Source: Hysterangium stoloniferum (taxonomy: Eukaryota > Basidiomycota > Agaricomycetes > Hysterangiales > Hysterangiaceae). From it: DNA of 64,000 bases. Below are positions 22,662-34,745 of the stretch, one piece after another (within the stretch, counting starts at the first letter, position 1; each line of letters opens with the position of its first letter). Below the pieces are notes generated by a model. That model was not told the DNA's origin, did no database searches, and was given only the letters and a program-made list of their open reading frames with translations. A program made the position numbers and the translations under genes. The stretch spans positions 682,001 to 746,000 of the forward strand of contig WHVD01000024.1 of assembly GCA_015178975.1 (NCBI GenBank). The letters run 5' to 3'.

Positions 22662-24386
22662 TCACCCTACCGACACACGAGTGGAAGGTGTGGCGACTAC
22701 ACAAAGGAAGGAGCGCACGGTGAAATCCAAACACTCAAGGTGGGAACTGAGGTATTCGTCATTGGTCGAGCCACACATTATGTCACAATGTGGAAGGAGA
22801 CAAATGAGAATGGCGATGGTATCGGGGCTGCGCACCGTGGTACACGCGTATTCGGGCTCGGAAGATCCGGCTATCAGCTTCAGAGTCAACGCGATTATGT
22901 GCTCCCCACACCACAGGAGATCCAAATTAGGAATGGTGTGCGTCAGAATCAGGCTGTAGGAAAGTTTCATAGGCGGATGTAAGACGGAGCTGGAAGGTCT
23001 AATATTGTGAACGTACCTTACAATGGGCGAAATGAACGAAGAAACGACGTTCAGCAGGTTTCGATGGCCGAAGCCAAAGATGTCATAACCCGAGTGGTAC
23101 ATTTCTTCCCCTGCTGTGTATAGATTTCTAAGTTCTGCAAAGCCATTATCGCTCGTTTCCGAATTTGAGTCGGGTATGTGGGTCTAGGGCCTCTGACATG
23201 AGTATTTGTTGGATAACACCGTAGAACCTCCCTTACTATATTTGGATGAACAAGAGTACGCAGGGTCGAAGTAATAAGAGACCACGTGGACACATAAGGA
23301 ACCAAGGTGTAGCCGCATGTCTCGTTGCTCTCTTTATCTCATATTCCCCTTACTCAATATTTCCTTTGTTCCTATCACTAATTGATATATTCAGTAAATA
23401 TACTGTAGCCAGAACGTATCCACACCTCAGTCCGTTATACCCATATACGAGAGTGAGGTGAGCCGCTTTACTTTTATTTATCCGTTTTGGTATACTTACA
23501 TGTACTTTAGTTTATTATTAGGAATTTTATATATTAGTCCGTTATACCCATATACGAGACTGAGTTTATTATTAGTCTTACTTTCTAACAGTATTTCGTG
23601 CATGACGCTTTGTTATCCCTACCTCACTAAATCAACACTCTCTTGAACTAGTATTCCCATTCTTGGGGGCGTCAAATACGTTTGTAAAAACTTGTTAAAG
23701 GGCTCGTCTTCTCGATACAATCGACTTGTGATTTCGTTGTATATTGTCAGCTTTACCATCAGCGAAGCTGTCTTGGCACTGTGAAGAACTTTTATCCCAA
23801 CCCTCTCCATACCGACTCCACAGCAATACCCGGGGCTAATTTCAACACTTGAGGATGTCTCAAGATACCGTGATGTCATTCCCCAGTCCCTGGCATGACT
23901 GGGATATGGGCTGAGGTTGTATTTCCTGTTGGTGGATGTCTTAACAATAGTTGGTGGGTCATGGTAGCTCGTTTCTCCTTGACACTGATATGTGCTGGAT
24001 GTGACACAGATCCAATGGAAATAGCATTACACTCTACTCACCAACTCGTCAACCCAAACCTCTATATGGTTTGCAGACAGCTGTAAGTGCTGCTCGTTAT
24101 CGGGGGCCCGATAACATAGATCATGACCTGGTTCATTGCAGCTCCATCGTTCCCTGAGCTTCAACCGGAATCTTTTCCTCATCCACTCTTCATTGATCTT
24201 GTCCTGTTGCGCCGAGGTCAATACAGCTGGAGAAACTAAGGGTGGTAGTTCCTCAACGCCTTCCAGGTGCGACTCAGCCGTTTTCAAATCGTGATTCCCC
24301 ACTGGCAGGGTCATCTCGTGGAACGTAGAGGTGGGTAGTGTCGTATTTACGCTCGAATGGGATATCGCGTCACCGCCATGAGCCAT
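22662..24386 (-). pseudogene. Family A gene copy 6, central part deleted
   Basis: Exon 1 (NHDLKTAESHLEGVEEL, CNEPGHDLC) lies at 24,027-24,313 and exon 2 (GISPGYCCGVGMERVGIKVL-like) at 23,620-24,005. A hairpin-pair insert lies at 23,425-23,575 where exon 3 should begin. Only its edges remain: PTYPTQIRKRAIM near 23,180 and NVVSSFISPIVRYVHNI near 23,000. The last exon (LILTHTIPNLDLLWCGE..) runs on to 22,665 without interruption. About 600 bp of exon 3 are missing compared with the copy at 31.5 kb. This copy helps to fix the last exon's start, since its frame is open across the junction. Confidence 0.55.
23425..23575. repeat. Small hairpin-pair insert, copy 2
   Basis: The layout matches 19,899-20,062. 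One hairpin lies at 23,425-23,458 and a second at 23,536-23,564, the second bracketed by the direct repeat TTTATTATTAG (23,511-23,521 and 23,565-23,575). CATGTACT precedes the first bracketing repeat in both inserts. Spacing is nearly equal while the bracketing repeats differ. That is what an element duplicating its target would leave. It lies at the deletion joint of family A copy 6. Confidence 0.6.
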
Positions 24387-24389
24387 ATA

Positions 24390-26385
24390 AAATGCAGTGT
24401 ATTAAGTTACCCCACTACGTTCTTCCGCCTCCCGCTTAAGTCACACAGCATCTAATAATAGTGAAGTCGATTGTCACCCGATAGTATAGTATTTCTGGTG
24501 TTCTTAAGCATCAGAGTTCAAAGCAGTACGACTTTTCTGATATTCGAAAAAGTGACATTGCCATAAATGCTGTTAAGAGCGATGCTTTCCGGCTTCTGCA
24601 TTCAAGCTGTGAACCTTAAACCTTATCAGGGAAGATTGAGCGCTTCCTGTTTGATTTTAGCCAAAATTTCAACAAGGAGAAACCCAGCTCACGTGATAGT
24701 CAAGTCGGGTTTATTTCGGGTTTATTCTGGACAATGTGATTTCCTCATTCACCCTTGCCATGCTAAGCGGCTTGAATTTTGTGGACCCCCTGAGGCATAC
24801 AGAGAGGAATCCCAGAGTTCTCAAGGTAGGTTTCATTGTGGGTTTCATTGTGTTGAAATGAGTTCTCGAACCTCATAAGAATCTGTTAGATTTTTGGGGT
24901 AAAGCGAGCAGTCGGAGTCATATAGTGACCGGGTCGTCAATACCCACATTAATTACCGCTCTCGTTGTTAGTATATATAACCGTAATTACGCATGAAACC
25001 CCCCATGCGTGTATAACCAACAATATCACTCAGACAGTATTGCGCTCGTCCTCTATAGGTCTGGTTATATTTTCGCCGAAAAAGTTAACAGAATTATGAG
25101 GCAAGATAAGTATAATTTCCGTTTGAGCTCTGCGTGTCGTAGGAGGAAAATAGGTAGTGTCATTACAAGAAACCTACACTACCTATATACGCCTTGAAAA
25201 TAGTCCCCGTGTGGCAACAAAGGATTATGCTAAAATCAAGGAACAATGGGGCGGGACATTGCCGGTGTAGAAGCTCGTGCATGCTCGCACAGCCCTATAT
25301 TCTAACACATTGAGCTACGCAAGTGTCGGAATTAAATGTTTCTTGTTGTGTCGTGTCGATCGCGGTTTGTATTAATTCAATCCTTTCTAGCAGATCGCCT
25401 TATTATTATCTCTCTGTCTGATTGGAATGTTTCCCACCAGCATCACACTATTGATGCGTGGAGAATGCTCTTCGAATTCAAATGACAAGTTAGACGAATG
25501 ATTGTGGCCCAGGCAGAGCTCTTCCGGTATGTCAAGATTCACCATGGTGTGCTATGCGTATACATACCCCTTGTCTGCCATCATACAAGAGGATTTCAGA
25601 CTCTGTCTCGAGGGGTCGAACATGAATACGTTCTTGATGCGTAGCTGTCAGGGTCGTATTAGTAGACCGCTGGTCTAATCCTTCATTAAGGGGTATTATA
25701 GGGGAAATATCCGGATACCGGGGACAATAAATTGTCCTCGCGTGTCGTGTGACGCGTACGAATATTGAGACACAACATAAACGAGATTTCCCGTGCATTG
25801 GCTGCTCGATGAGGCGGGTCGTCGTGACTATTTGTGAGCTCTTATTTGATAGGAACCACGAGCTACCGTTCTCTCGTTCAATATGAAAGGTCATGACTGA
25901 TGAGAAGTGCTCGTGATTTAATCATCGTGTTGTCCAATGACCTCACCCGGCTTCCTGGTCTCCCAAATGAATAGCACAGGAATAAAGGTGGAATCGCCGC
26001 ATTTTACACGCACAATTGGTATGGCATTGACATTGTTATCGCTAGTTACTCCGATGTGACTCCAGCCACGGTCAGTGCTCACAATACATTCAACATCATT
26101 CGAGAGAACCTTGCAGCGTTCATTACAAGTGACTATCTTTTCCTTGAAATGAACTCAAACTATGTAGCTTCATACAACTCTCAAATCCACGTTCTGTTTG
26201 AGAGGTAACTTAGTACCCTGGAGCCTATATGGTTCAAAGAAGATGAGGGGACGAGGAAGGCAGGGATCAATTGATGTGAGTGCTGTCTAATCACGGCCCC
26301 AAGCTGTACATTGGTGGAATTAACTCTCCGACTGGCTGCGCAATAAAAGCATGACACCCCCTTCGAGTCTAAGTACGACTGCTAC
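24390..26385. repeat. Joined family A blocks between copies 6 and 7
   Basis: From 24,390 to about 25,560 this is the 5' block of copy 6. At about 25,560 it switches to a 3'-block piece ('cagggtcgtattagtagacc' at 25,648, as at 7,864). At about 26,200 it switches again into the leader just upstream of copy 7 ('ctgtacattggtggaattaac'). No supported gene. The switches are block joints with no inserted element visible. Confidence 0.5.
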
Positions 26386-26391
26386 CCACCA

Positions 26392-28234
26392 ATGTCTACT
26401 TTCAACAAGATGACGCTGAGGAATCACAATTTGGCAACGGCTGAGTCGCAACTTGAAGGCGTTGAGGAACTGCCATCCTTAGTTTCCCCAGGTGCATTGA
26501 GCTCAGCGCAACAGGACCAGATGCTTGAGATGGGGATGAGGAAAAGATTCCTGTTGAAGCTCAAAAAAAAAGGATGGAGCTGTAACGAACCAGAACATGA
26601 TTTATGTTCCCGGGCCCCGATGAAGAGTAGCACATACAACTGTCTGGAAACCATATAGAGGCTTGGGTTGAGGAGTTAGTGAGTACAGTACGATGCCATT
26701 TCCATGTGATTTCTTCCACGTCCTGCATATTTAAGTGGCAAGGAGAAACAACCTACCATGACCCGCCTAGTGTTGTTTACATGTATTGCATATCCCACAA
26801 CACGACAACCAACCTCAGCACATATCGCAGTCATGCCGAGGACTGGGGAATGGCCTCAGATTATGTCGGGAAATCTTCAACAGTTGAAATTGGCCCCGGG
26901 TACTACTGTGGAATCGGTTTGGAAAGGGTTGGGATGAAAGTCCTTCACATTGCCAAGACAGGTTCGCTGATCGCGAAGCTGACAATATACCACCAAATCA
27001 TCAGTCGATCGGTTCAAGACGACGCGGCCTTTGGTAAGTTCCTTCAAAAGCATCTTAAGCTGCCAAGACTTGGAAGGCTAGTTCAAGAGTTAGGTAGGGA
27101 TAACTCGCGTCAACCTTGAATACACTGGAAATACTCATGTCTGAAGTCGTAGACCCACATACACGACTGAAATTCGGAAACGACTGGGGATGGCCTTAAA
27201 TGTGGTCGCGGTTTGCCCTTATAGACAGCAGAGGAACATCATCCCCTCTTTGGGTGCGGCCTTCATATGGTGTCCTGGGGTGTATTGGTCAGATAGAGAC
27301 TGGCCAAATGAGATTACGTCATCACTTGACAACGTTTTAGTCAAGTCGCCGTTGCACACCAACTTGGATGAGGTTGCATCAGCATTTGTCGTACGGTTAG
27401 CTCGTTCTCTATCAGACTTTGATCATCTCATACCCCTTTGGGGCCTTGCGATTATCTTAGAAGCCATCTCCCACGTAACTATCTGGACAGGAAGTCGGTG
27501 ATCAGAGGTTACATTGAATTGTGGTTAGTACAACCGTGCGTCACGACATGACAGCATTTCATCCCGCCCACAAAACCATAAACAGACAAAATCACTGGCG
27601 ACTATCTCCCGATTATGGGCATCCTATAAAGCTTGTCGTGTGTTGCATCCACCAAGATGCATGGTTTTGATATATTTCCGGAGCTGTATTGAATGTTTTA
27701 GTGGACGACATACACATGCATATAGCGTGATTGACACGTCATATTGATTTGAGGACATCACATTCCCTGGTTTGGTGTATTTACTACTTGAAAACCTTCC
27801 TCGACGACAGGACGCTTCTCACCGATCACATCAACCAGCTCAATGTCGTTTCTTCGTTCATTGGGTGTATCGTAAGGTCCGTTCACAATATTTTACCCTT
27901 AAACACCTCTTACCTCCCATGGCACTGTACTGCCAGCGTGGTTCTGATGGAAGCCAATCGAAATTACCCGCTCTTATATTCTGCCGCGACAATAATGGAG
28001 GTTACTCTGAAGCTGATAGGTGGATCTTACGAGCCCGAATCCGTGTGTTCCACAGTGCGCAGCCTCGATACCATTTCCATTCTCATCTCTCTCCTTCTAC
28101 ATTGTGACGTAATGCACGGCTCGACCAATGACCAATGCATCAGTTACTGGGCTGAGCGTTTGGATTCCACCGTGCGTTTTTTCCTTTGCATAGTCGCTAC
28201 ACCTTCCACTCGTGTGTTGGTAGGGTCTCATTAG
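26392..28234 (+). pseudogene. Family A gene copy 7, disrupted
   Basis: The family start is kept (MSTFNKMTLRNHNLATAE) at 26,392. Exon 1 has a run of nine A at about 26,564-26,572 and a frame change before its end. Exon 2 runs from about 26,740 to 27,090 (KWQGETTYHDPPSVVYM, GPGYYCGIGLERVGMKVL). Exon 3 (WCPGVYWSDRDWPNEITSS, LVKSPLHTNLDEVAS) loses frame near 27,500. It resumes at 27,731-27,890 (DRTLLTDHINQLNVVSSF). The last exon ends at 28,234 (CIVATPSTRVLVGSH). The truncated copy at 41.6-42.5 kb is its closest relative in the window. Confidence 0.55.
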
Positions 28235-29285
28235 ACCCCATATCAGTGGTGGAGGAACATTATTCCCTGACAATGGTCCTGCAACATCAATTGGACACAC
28301 TTCCTAATCATTTCTCTTAGATAATGCCGATACATCTCAACCAAACCAGGAGAAACCTAATAGTGTCGTCCTATATTCGACTCACTTTGCAGCGGGGGTT
28401 GCAGATGTTATAAAGTTACATGACTTGAACTGATGTAAGAACGCATATAGTAACTTTGTATTATCGCCGTGAGCTCTGCAGTTGTCCCCGTACATGTGTT
28501 GAATACCTTTCGGGGCACTAGCCGTGCCTAGACTAACATCCGGATCATGAACGACACTTGCTTTATATACGATATCACTGAAGGTCTAAAAAAGGCTTCC
28601 CCCATCACCATTTCGATGCATGTCTCGTTCAGGCTTATCATACCTTCAGGCCAGTGTTCAGTTGACAAGATCCATTAATCTTCAAACTGAGGGTCTTCAC
28701 ACCGTGTGAGGCAATGTGTTGGGGGAATTCCTTAAACTAATTTTCTTTGATTGAAAACTTGACACTACAGTTGCCGTAGGTCGATCAATATAAGAGTTTA
28801 TCTAGTTATTTTTCACCACCACTATGAGTTCTGCATGTTGCACGCGTTGATGCCATACTTGCATTGAGTACACTTACGGGAACCACCCATGGCTAGACTG
28901 ACATCATATTTATAAATGACAATCATTTCAACAGAACCGGCACCCGGTTGAGAGCTGTATGAAGCTACATAATTTGATGCAATGTAAAAGTAAAGATAGT
29001 CACTTGTAATGATCGCTACGAGATTCTTTCGAGTGGTATTAAATATATTCCGAGGACTACCCATCGCTGAAATCACATTGCATATACAAGGGATAACAAT
29101 TTCAGTCGAATACCACTACGACATCTCAAAAAGGGCGGTCACATCGTTATTCTCGTCTCATTTGTTTGGGAGAACAGGAAGCTGGGCCACCTCAACATAC
29201 ATAATAAAAACACCGACACTTCTTCACATGTCGTGAACTTTCACCTTAGATAAGAGAGAAAGTAGCTCGTGGTCATGTCAGGGGG
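28235..29285 (+). repeat. Family A 3' block after copy 7
   Basis: It matches the 3' blocks at 4.5-5.5 kb and 33.3-34.4 kb, including the tail frame (EKPNSVVLYSTHFAAGVADVI) at about 28,350. The block is entirely repeat and ends at a joint with a decayed gene fragment near 29,285. No other gene is seen. Confidence 0.55.
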
Positions 29286-29500
29286 ATCACATGAGTCCAT
29301 ACTGGCCGCGGTTGTCGGATGGAAAACCAGTCGCCATTACGCGGAAGCCAATAAGATCTGCATCTTCTGGCCCTGAATTCGCGTGCAGCGCAGCTCAAGA
29401 TCTGGATACCGTCGCAATTCTGGTTTGCTTGCTTCCATATAAAATCATCAAGACAAAATGCATAGCGCATCAACAACCGGCTCACCATTGAGTGTCTTGA
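29286..29500 (+). pseudogene. Family A last-exon fragment, decayed
   Basis: A worn last exon (stretches like SSGPEFACSAAQDLDTVAILVCLLP, family form SSDPESACTTVRSLDTIAILISLLP; quoted here only as a comparison of short motifs) is fused to a 5' block at about 29,560. It has the same fragment-plus-block order as 13,640-14,300 but the opposite orientation. Confidence 0.5.
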
Positions 29501-31440
29501 ACATTTAGCTTTCCTCGGCGTCCCCTTCCTTTTTGTGGTGGACATACCTTTCACTGAGGTATGAGTAGCTTTTCCTTCGAACGCCATATCAGAGTTAAAA
29601 AATGCGGTTTCATCTGATGAACGTCCTGCTGTATAACCTGGCACGATTTCCACTAGGTGTCGCCGGCATACTTAGAACAAACTAAGAGGAGGTTCTCACA
29701 ATTTCCGCTTTTTTAGTTCTCTTTGGAAGACAATTAACCATTGCGTAGTTTTCAGGAATCTCAGAGCGCATACAATAACTTCTTATTCTTATTACAGCTT
29801 TGTGCTGAGTCCGTGGCGAACGCTGGGTCGATCATACCTTTGAATTTTTAGGACTCGGAATTTGTGACTAATAATTAAATATATTTTAGTACTACATGTA
29901 TGCCTCTCACTGGCAACGATTATTCGGGTTAAGAACACATACAGTATGTCTGGTGCTCACTGCAACTTTGGGATGTATTAGTGGCGAGGATTGTGTCGAT
30001 GATACGTTTAACTTTATAAATTTATTTTTGTGACCTATAATTGAATATAATATGGGAGTACATATACATCTCACAGACAGGCCATGATCCTGGATTGTTT
30101 GTTCCACCATACCCAAGTTGTATTGTCGCCCAGAATGACAGCGATGGCACTCTGAATAGATACCTCCGTCCGTTAGTTATCCCAAAGAGATTGGGAAGAA
30201 TATATTTGGGTTGTCCTACTGCACTGAATACTATCCCCAGGGTCATGACATTATGATGCATTACTTTGGCAAGTGTCGTAGCTTCCGCCCATATCATAAA
30301 AAATGAGAAAATGAAAGATGGATTCGGGCAACAAACTCAGAGCTGCGATGAATGACTATCGTGTGGAAATGAAAAGGGACTGTTACAGAGACATTTTTGG
30401 AGTTGAAAGGAAAGTGAAGTGACCAGCAATGAAGGAGGCGGTAATATGGCAGACAAGGGACAGATACGCATAGCCAGGTATGGTGAATCTTGACATACCG
30501 GAAGTGCTCTGCCTGGAATACGTCAAGCTACGGGAGGGTCACAATAAGTGATCTTCCTTGGCAGTGTTACTTCTAAGAGCATTCACCACGCATCAATAGT
30601 GTGAGACGCTCAATGTGTTATAATATAGGGCTGTGAGAGCATGCACAAGGTTTTACAGCGGCGATGTACTGCCCCATTCTTTGTTTGAATACAGCATAAT
30701 CCTTTCTTGCCACACAGCTACTGTTCTCAGGGCATATATAGGGAGTGTAGGTTTCTGGTAATTACGGTATCCGTTTACCGCCTACGAGACACAGAGGTCA
30801 AATGGAAATTATATTTGTCTTTCCTTATGATTCATATAAGCTTCGAGAACTGATTTCAACACAATTAAATCGACCTTGAGAACTTCGGTGTTCCTCTTTG
30901 TATTCTTCATATTTCACAAATTTGAAGCCGCTTCATATGGCAAGGCTAAATGAAGAAATCACATCGCTACAATAAATCCGACTCAACTATCACCTGACCT
31001 GGGTTTCTCCCTCATCAAAGTTTGGACAAAATTAAACAGGAAGCGCCCAATCTCGCCAGATCAGGTTTAAGGTTCACAGCGCCAACTTGAAGCCAGGAAG
31101 CATCGCTCTTCACAGCAACTATATTATCCATGGCTATGTCACTTCTCCAATATCAGAAAAGTCGTATTTCTGATGCTCAAGAACACCAGAAATACTATAC
31201 TATGTGACAATCGACTACACTATTATTAGATGCTGTGTGACTTCACCGGGAAGCATAAGAAAGTAGTGAGATAGGTTAGAACACTGGAGCCTATATGGTT
31301 CAAGGAAGATGGAGAGACCACGACGGCAGGGATCAACTGCTGTGAAACCTGTGTAAGCACGGCCACAAGGCTGTACCTTGGTGGAATTAACTCCCCAAAT
31401 GACTGCAGCATAAAAGCGCGACACCCCCTTCGAGTCTAAG
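29501..31440 (+). repeat. Family A 5' block upstream of copy 8
   Basis: This is the upstream block of the best-preserved gene copy. It is the inverse counterpart of 11,600-13,640. I see no gene inside. The last 200 bp ('ggtggaattaactcccc' at 31,380) recur immediately before other copies (26,320; 18,920 inverted) and so probably include the gene's promoter and leader, but I can point to no defined promoter motif. Confidence 0.55.
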
Positions 31441-31475
31441 TACGACTGCTACCCACAAATTCTATTTTCAACGAG

Positions 31476-33306
31476 ATGACGCTGATGAATCACGATTTGG
31501 GAACGGCTGAGTCGTGTCTTGAAGGGGTTGAGGAACTACCACCCTTACGTTCCCCAGGTGTATTGACCTCAGTGCAACAGGACCAGATGCTTGAGATGGG
31601 GATGAGGAAAAGATTCCAGTTGAAGCTCAAGGAACGTTGGAGCTGTAATGAAGCTGGACATGATTTATGTTACCGGCCCCCGGATGGAGAGCAGCACATA
31701 CAACTGTCTGCAAAACATATAGAGGCTTGGGTTGAAGAGTTGGTGAGTAAAGTTTGATGCCATTTGCATTTTATTTTTATTGCATCCTGGACATTGCAGT
31801 GTCAAGGGGAAACGACCTACCGTGACCCACCGACTGTTGTTAAGATGTCTTGGATATCCCACAACACGACAACCAACCTCAGCCCATATCGCAGTCATGC
31901 TAAGGACTGGGGAATGGCCTCACAGTATGTCAGGACAACTTCAATGATTGACATCGGGCCCGGGTATTTCTGTGGAGTCGGTTTGGAAAGGGTTGGAATG
32001 AAAGTCCTTCACATTGCCAAGATAGCTTCGCTAATTGCGAAGCTGACGATATACAAGCACATCGCGAGTCTATTGGATGAAGACCACAGTAGAAAGCGTC
32101 TACGCCAGCATCTCAAGCCTCCAATACTGGGAAGAGTAGTTCAAGACAGTGTTGACTTATTGAGGTAGGGATAATTCACCATCAATCTTGAATACGAAAT
32201 ACAGACGTCTTCGTAGACCCACATATCCACCTCAAATTCGGCGAAGAGCGACGATTATTTTAGTGACGTTGCAGGGGTATTTATCGTGGAGGAGCAACGT
32301 TCACACGACCCAGCTTATGGCATCTTTGGGTTCGGCCTTCTTAGGGTGTTCCGGTGTTTGGCCAGGTTCAGCGTCAACTGAAATTACGTCATCACTGTAC
32401 AACACTTTAGTCAAGTCGCCGCTGCACACCAACTTGGATGAGGTTGCATCAACATTTATCATAAAAATTTCCGGTTCTTTAACCTATCATAATCCGTTTC
32501 ACATGAGCGGCCTTCCGTATATCGTGGAAGCGGTCTTCCACGTGCGCCAACTATCTGTAGAGGAGCTCACAGCGATCAGAGGTTACATTGAAAGGTGGTT
32601 ACAACCGTGCGTCTCGACATCACACATCATGTCACCCAGCCAGAGCCATAACAAACAGAGTCACCGGCAACTATCTCTCCATTATGACGATCCTATACGG
32701 CTTCTCGTGTGTTGCATCCACCAAGATGCATGGTTTCGAGATATTGCTGGACCTGTATTGAAGTTGTTAGTGGACGACACAAATATGAATATAGCGTCAT
32801 GGTCACGTCATGTCGGTTTGAGGACATCACATTCCCTATTTTGGAGGATTGAGTCCTTGAAAACCTTCTTCGACGACAGCACGCTTCTCTCCGATCACAT
32901 CAACCAGCTGAATATGGTTTCATCGTTAATTGAACCCATCGTGCGGTACGTTCACAATATTTGACTTTCCAGCACCGTCTTACATCCTCCTACGACACTT
33001 TCCTATAGCCTGATTCTGACACACACTATTCCAAATTGGGAACTCCTCTGTTGTGGGGAGCAGATAATCCCGTTGACTCTGAAGCTGATAGCTGGATCTT
33101 CCGACCCTGAATCCACGTGTACTACGGTGCGCAGCCTTGATCCCATCGCCATTCTCATTTTACTCCTTCCACATTGTGACATAATGCGCGGCTCTACCAA
33201 TGACGAATACATCCATTCCCGCCTTGAGTGTCTGGATTTCACCGTGCGCTCTTTCCTTTGTGTCATCGCGACACCTTCCACTCGTGTGTCGGTAGGGTCT
33301 AATTAG
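31476..33306 (+). CDS. Family A gene copy 8, uncharacterised four-exon protein (reference member)
   Basis: I do not recognise this protein. Exons at 31,476-31,742, 31,800-32,164, 32,217-32,945 and 33,009-33,306 join by GT..AG introns of 57, 52 and 63 nt into 1,659 nt with no internal stop, about 552 residues. The usual family start (about 30 bp upstream) is altered here, so the next in-frame ATG is used. Residues 60-70 hold a C-x4-H-x2-C-like element (CNEAGHDLC) followed by a Trp-rich strip (HIEAWVEEL). Exon 2 gives GPGYFCGVGLERVGMKVLH. Exon 3 is helix-rich (LDEVASTFII, VEELTAIRGYIERWL, FRDIAGPVLKLLVDD), as in helical-repeat proteins. The last exon is Leu-rich. No signal peptide or membrane segment is evident. 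At least six relatives in this window share exon borders, which supports the model. An altered start means translation is uncertain. Confidence 0.6.
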
Positions 33307-34380
33307 ATGCCAATATGAGTTTTGGGGAAGCACGGCTGTCCTGAAGAAGGTACTGCACCATCGATTGGATGCACTTGCCACTCATTTCTCTTCGATAATG
33401 TGACACATCTCAACCAAGTCAAGAGGAACCCAATTGCGTCGCCCTTTATTCGACCCACTTTGCAGCCGGGGTTGCAGATGTTATAAAGGTATATTATTTG
33501 AGCCGATATAAGAACGCATATAGTCACTTTTTATCATCTCCGGGACTTCTGCTGTTGTCCCCATAAACGTGTTAAATACATTTGAGCGGACTAGTCATGC
33601 TTGGACTAACCTCCGAATAAGCGACATGTGATTTAAATAAGATATTGTAGAAGGTCTGAAAAAAGCCTCCCACGTCTCCATTTCGATGCATGTCTCCTTC
33701 AAGCTCATGTTCCCTTCACCCCAGTTTTGAATCGACAGGATCCATGATCTTAGAACCGACGTCCTTCACACTGTGCGAGGCACTGTTGGGTGAATTCCTT
33801 AAGCTAATTCTACTTCATTGAATACTTGAAAGCAAAGCTGCCATGGGTCGCGACGTATCACAGCGCATACAGTCGCTTTTCACCCTCGCCGCGAGCTTAG
33901 GCGTTTATGCCATACATCTGTGCAATACACTTGCGGACACCACCAGTGTCTAGACTGTCATCCGATTTATAAAAGACAATCATTTCAAACAGAACGTGGA
34001 TTTGAGAGTTGAATGAAGCTACATAATTTGACTCGATTCAAAGGCGAATATAGTCACTTGTAATGATCGCTGCGAGGTTATTTAGACTGGTTTTGAATAT
34101 ATTGCGAGCACTGACCGTAGCTGTAGTCATATCGGATTTACTAGTGATAAAAATTTCAATCGTATACCACTAGGACGGGTTGTCAAAAGAGGCCGTGCCA
34201 CCTTTATTCTTGTATTCTTTCCTTGCCAGAACAGGAACCCGGGGCAAGCCATTGGACAACACCATGATCAAAATACCTGCACTTCTCACAAGTCATGAAT
34301 TTTCACATTGGATGAGAGAAAGGTAGCTCGTGGCTCCAATCAAATAAGACCTAAAAAATAGCCACGACGACCCGAACCTC
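33307..34380 (+). repeat. Family A 3' block after copy 8
   Basis: This is the downstream block with the tail frame (CVALYSTHFAAGVADVIKV near 33,440). It holds the empty version of the site occupied by a solo LTR at 9,205 (single CTAGT context near 33,590). It gives way to unrelated family B sequence at about 34,380. Confidence 0.6.
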
Positions 34381-34745
34381 CCAAGGCCGTGTATTCGAGC
34401 ACCTTGTTATGAAGAATCCGCGCAATTAATATGCAAAGCGCATATACCCAATCATCGTGCGCATATTTGACTAGGAATATAAATTTTAATGTATCAGTTA
34501 ATATATCTTCTACCGAAGGGCTTCCGCCGGGATCGCCCCGCATTCACCCCCGTGCAATATTTAGGCCCACCTGATGTCGTGTCACAGGTTTAATGTATAC
34601 CAAGGCAGTGCACTACCGATGGCGTAGACCCTACGACTATGCCAGTCAAGAAGGAGGGTAGGTAGTCAACGAATTTCACTCGGCCTCCCCAGATATAAAC
34701 ACCAATACGTGTTTCTCGTCATTATACAGTCTCCACACTTGAGCC
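34381..34745 (+). repeat. Family B leader region
   Basis: Upstream sequence of the family B gene, shared with 44,858-45,353 and 63,303-63,427 ('cagtcaagaaggaggg', 'ctcggcctccccagat', 'ataaacacc'). The matching leader at 44.86 kb adjoins an LTR. I see no defined promoter motif. Confidence 0.5.

Noticed and set aside
1-34380. Family A unit as a complete terminal-inverted-repeat transposon
   Set aside because: I could not find constant unit ends or target duplications. Blocks start and stop at different points in different copies, which fits segmental rearrangement better.
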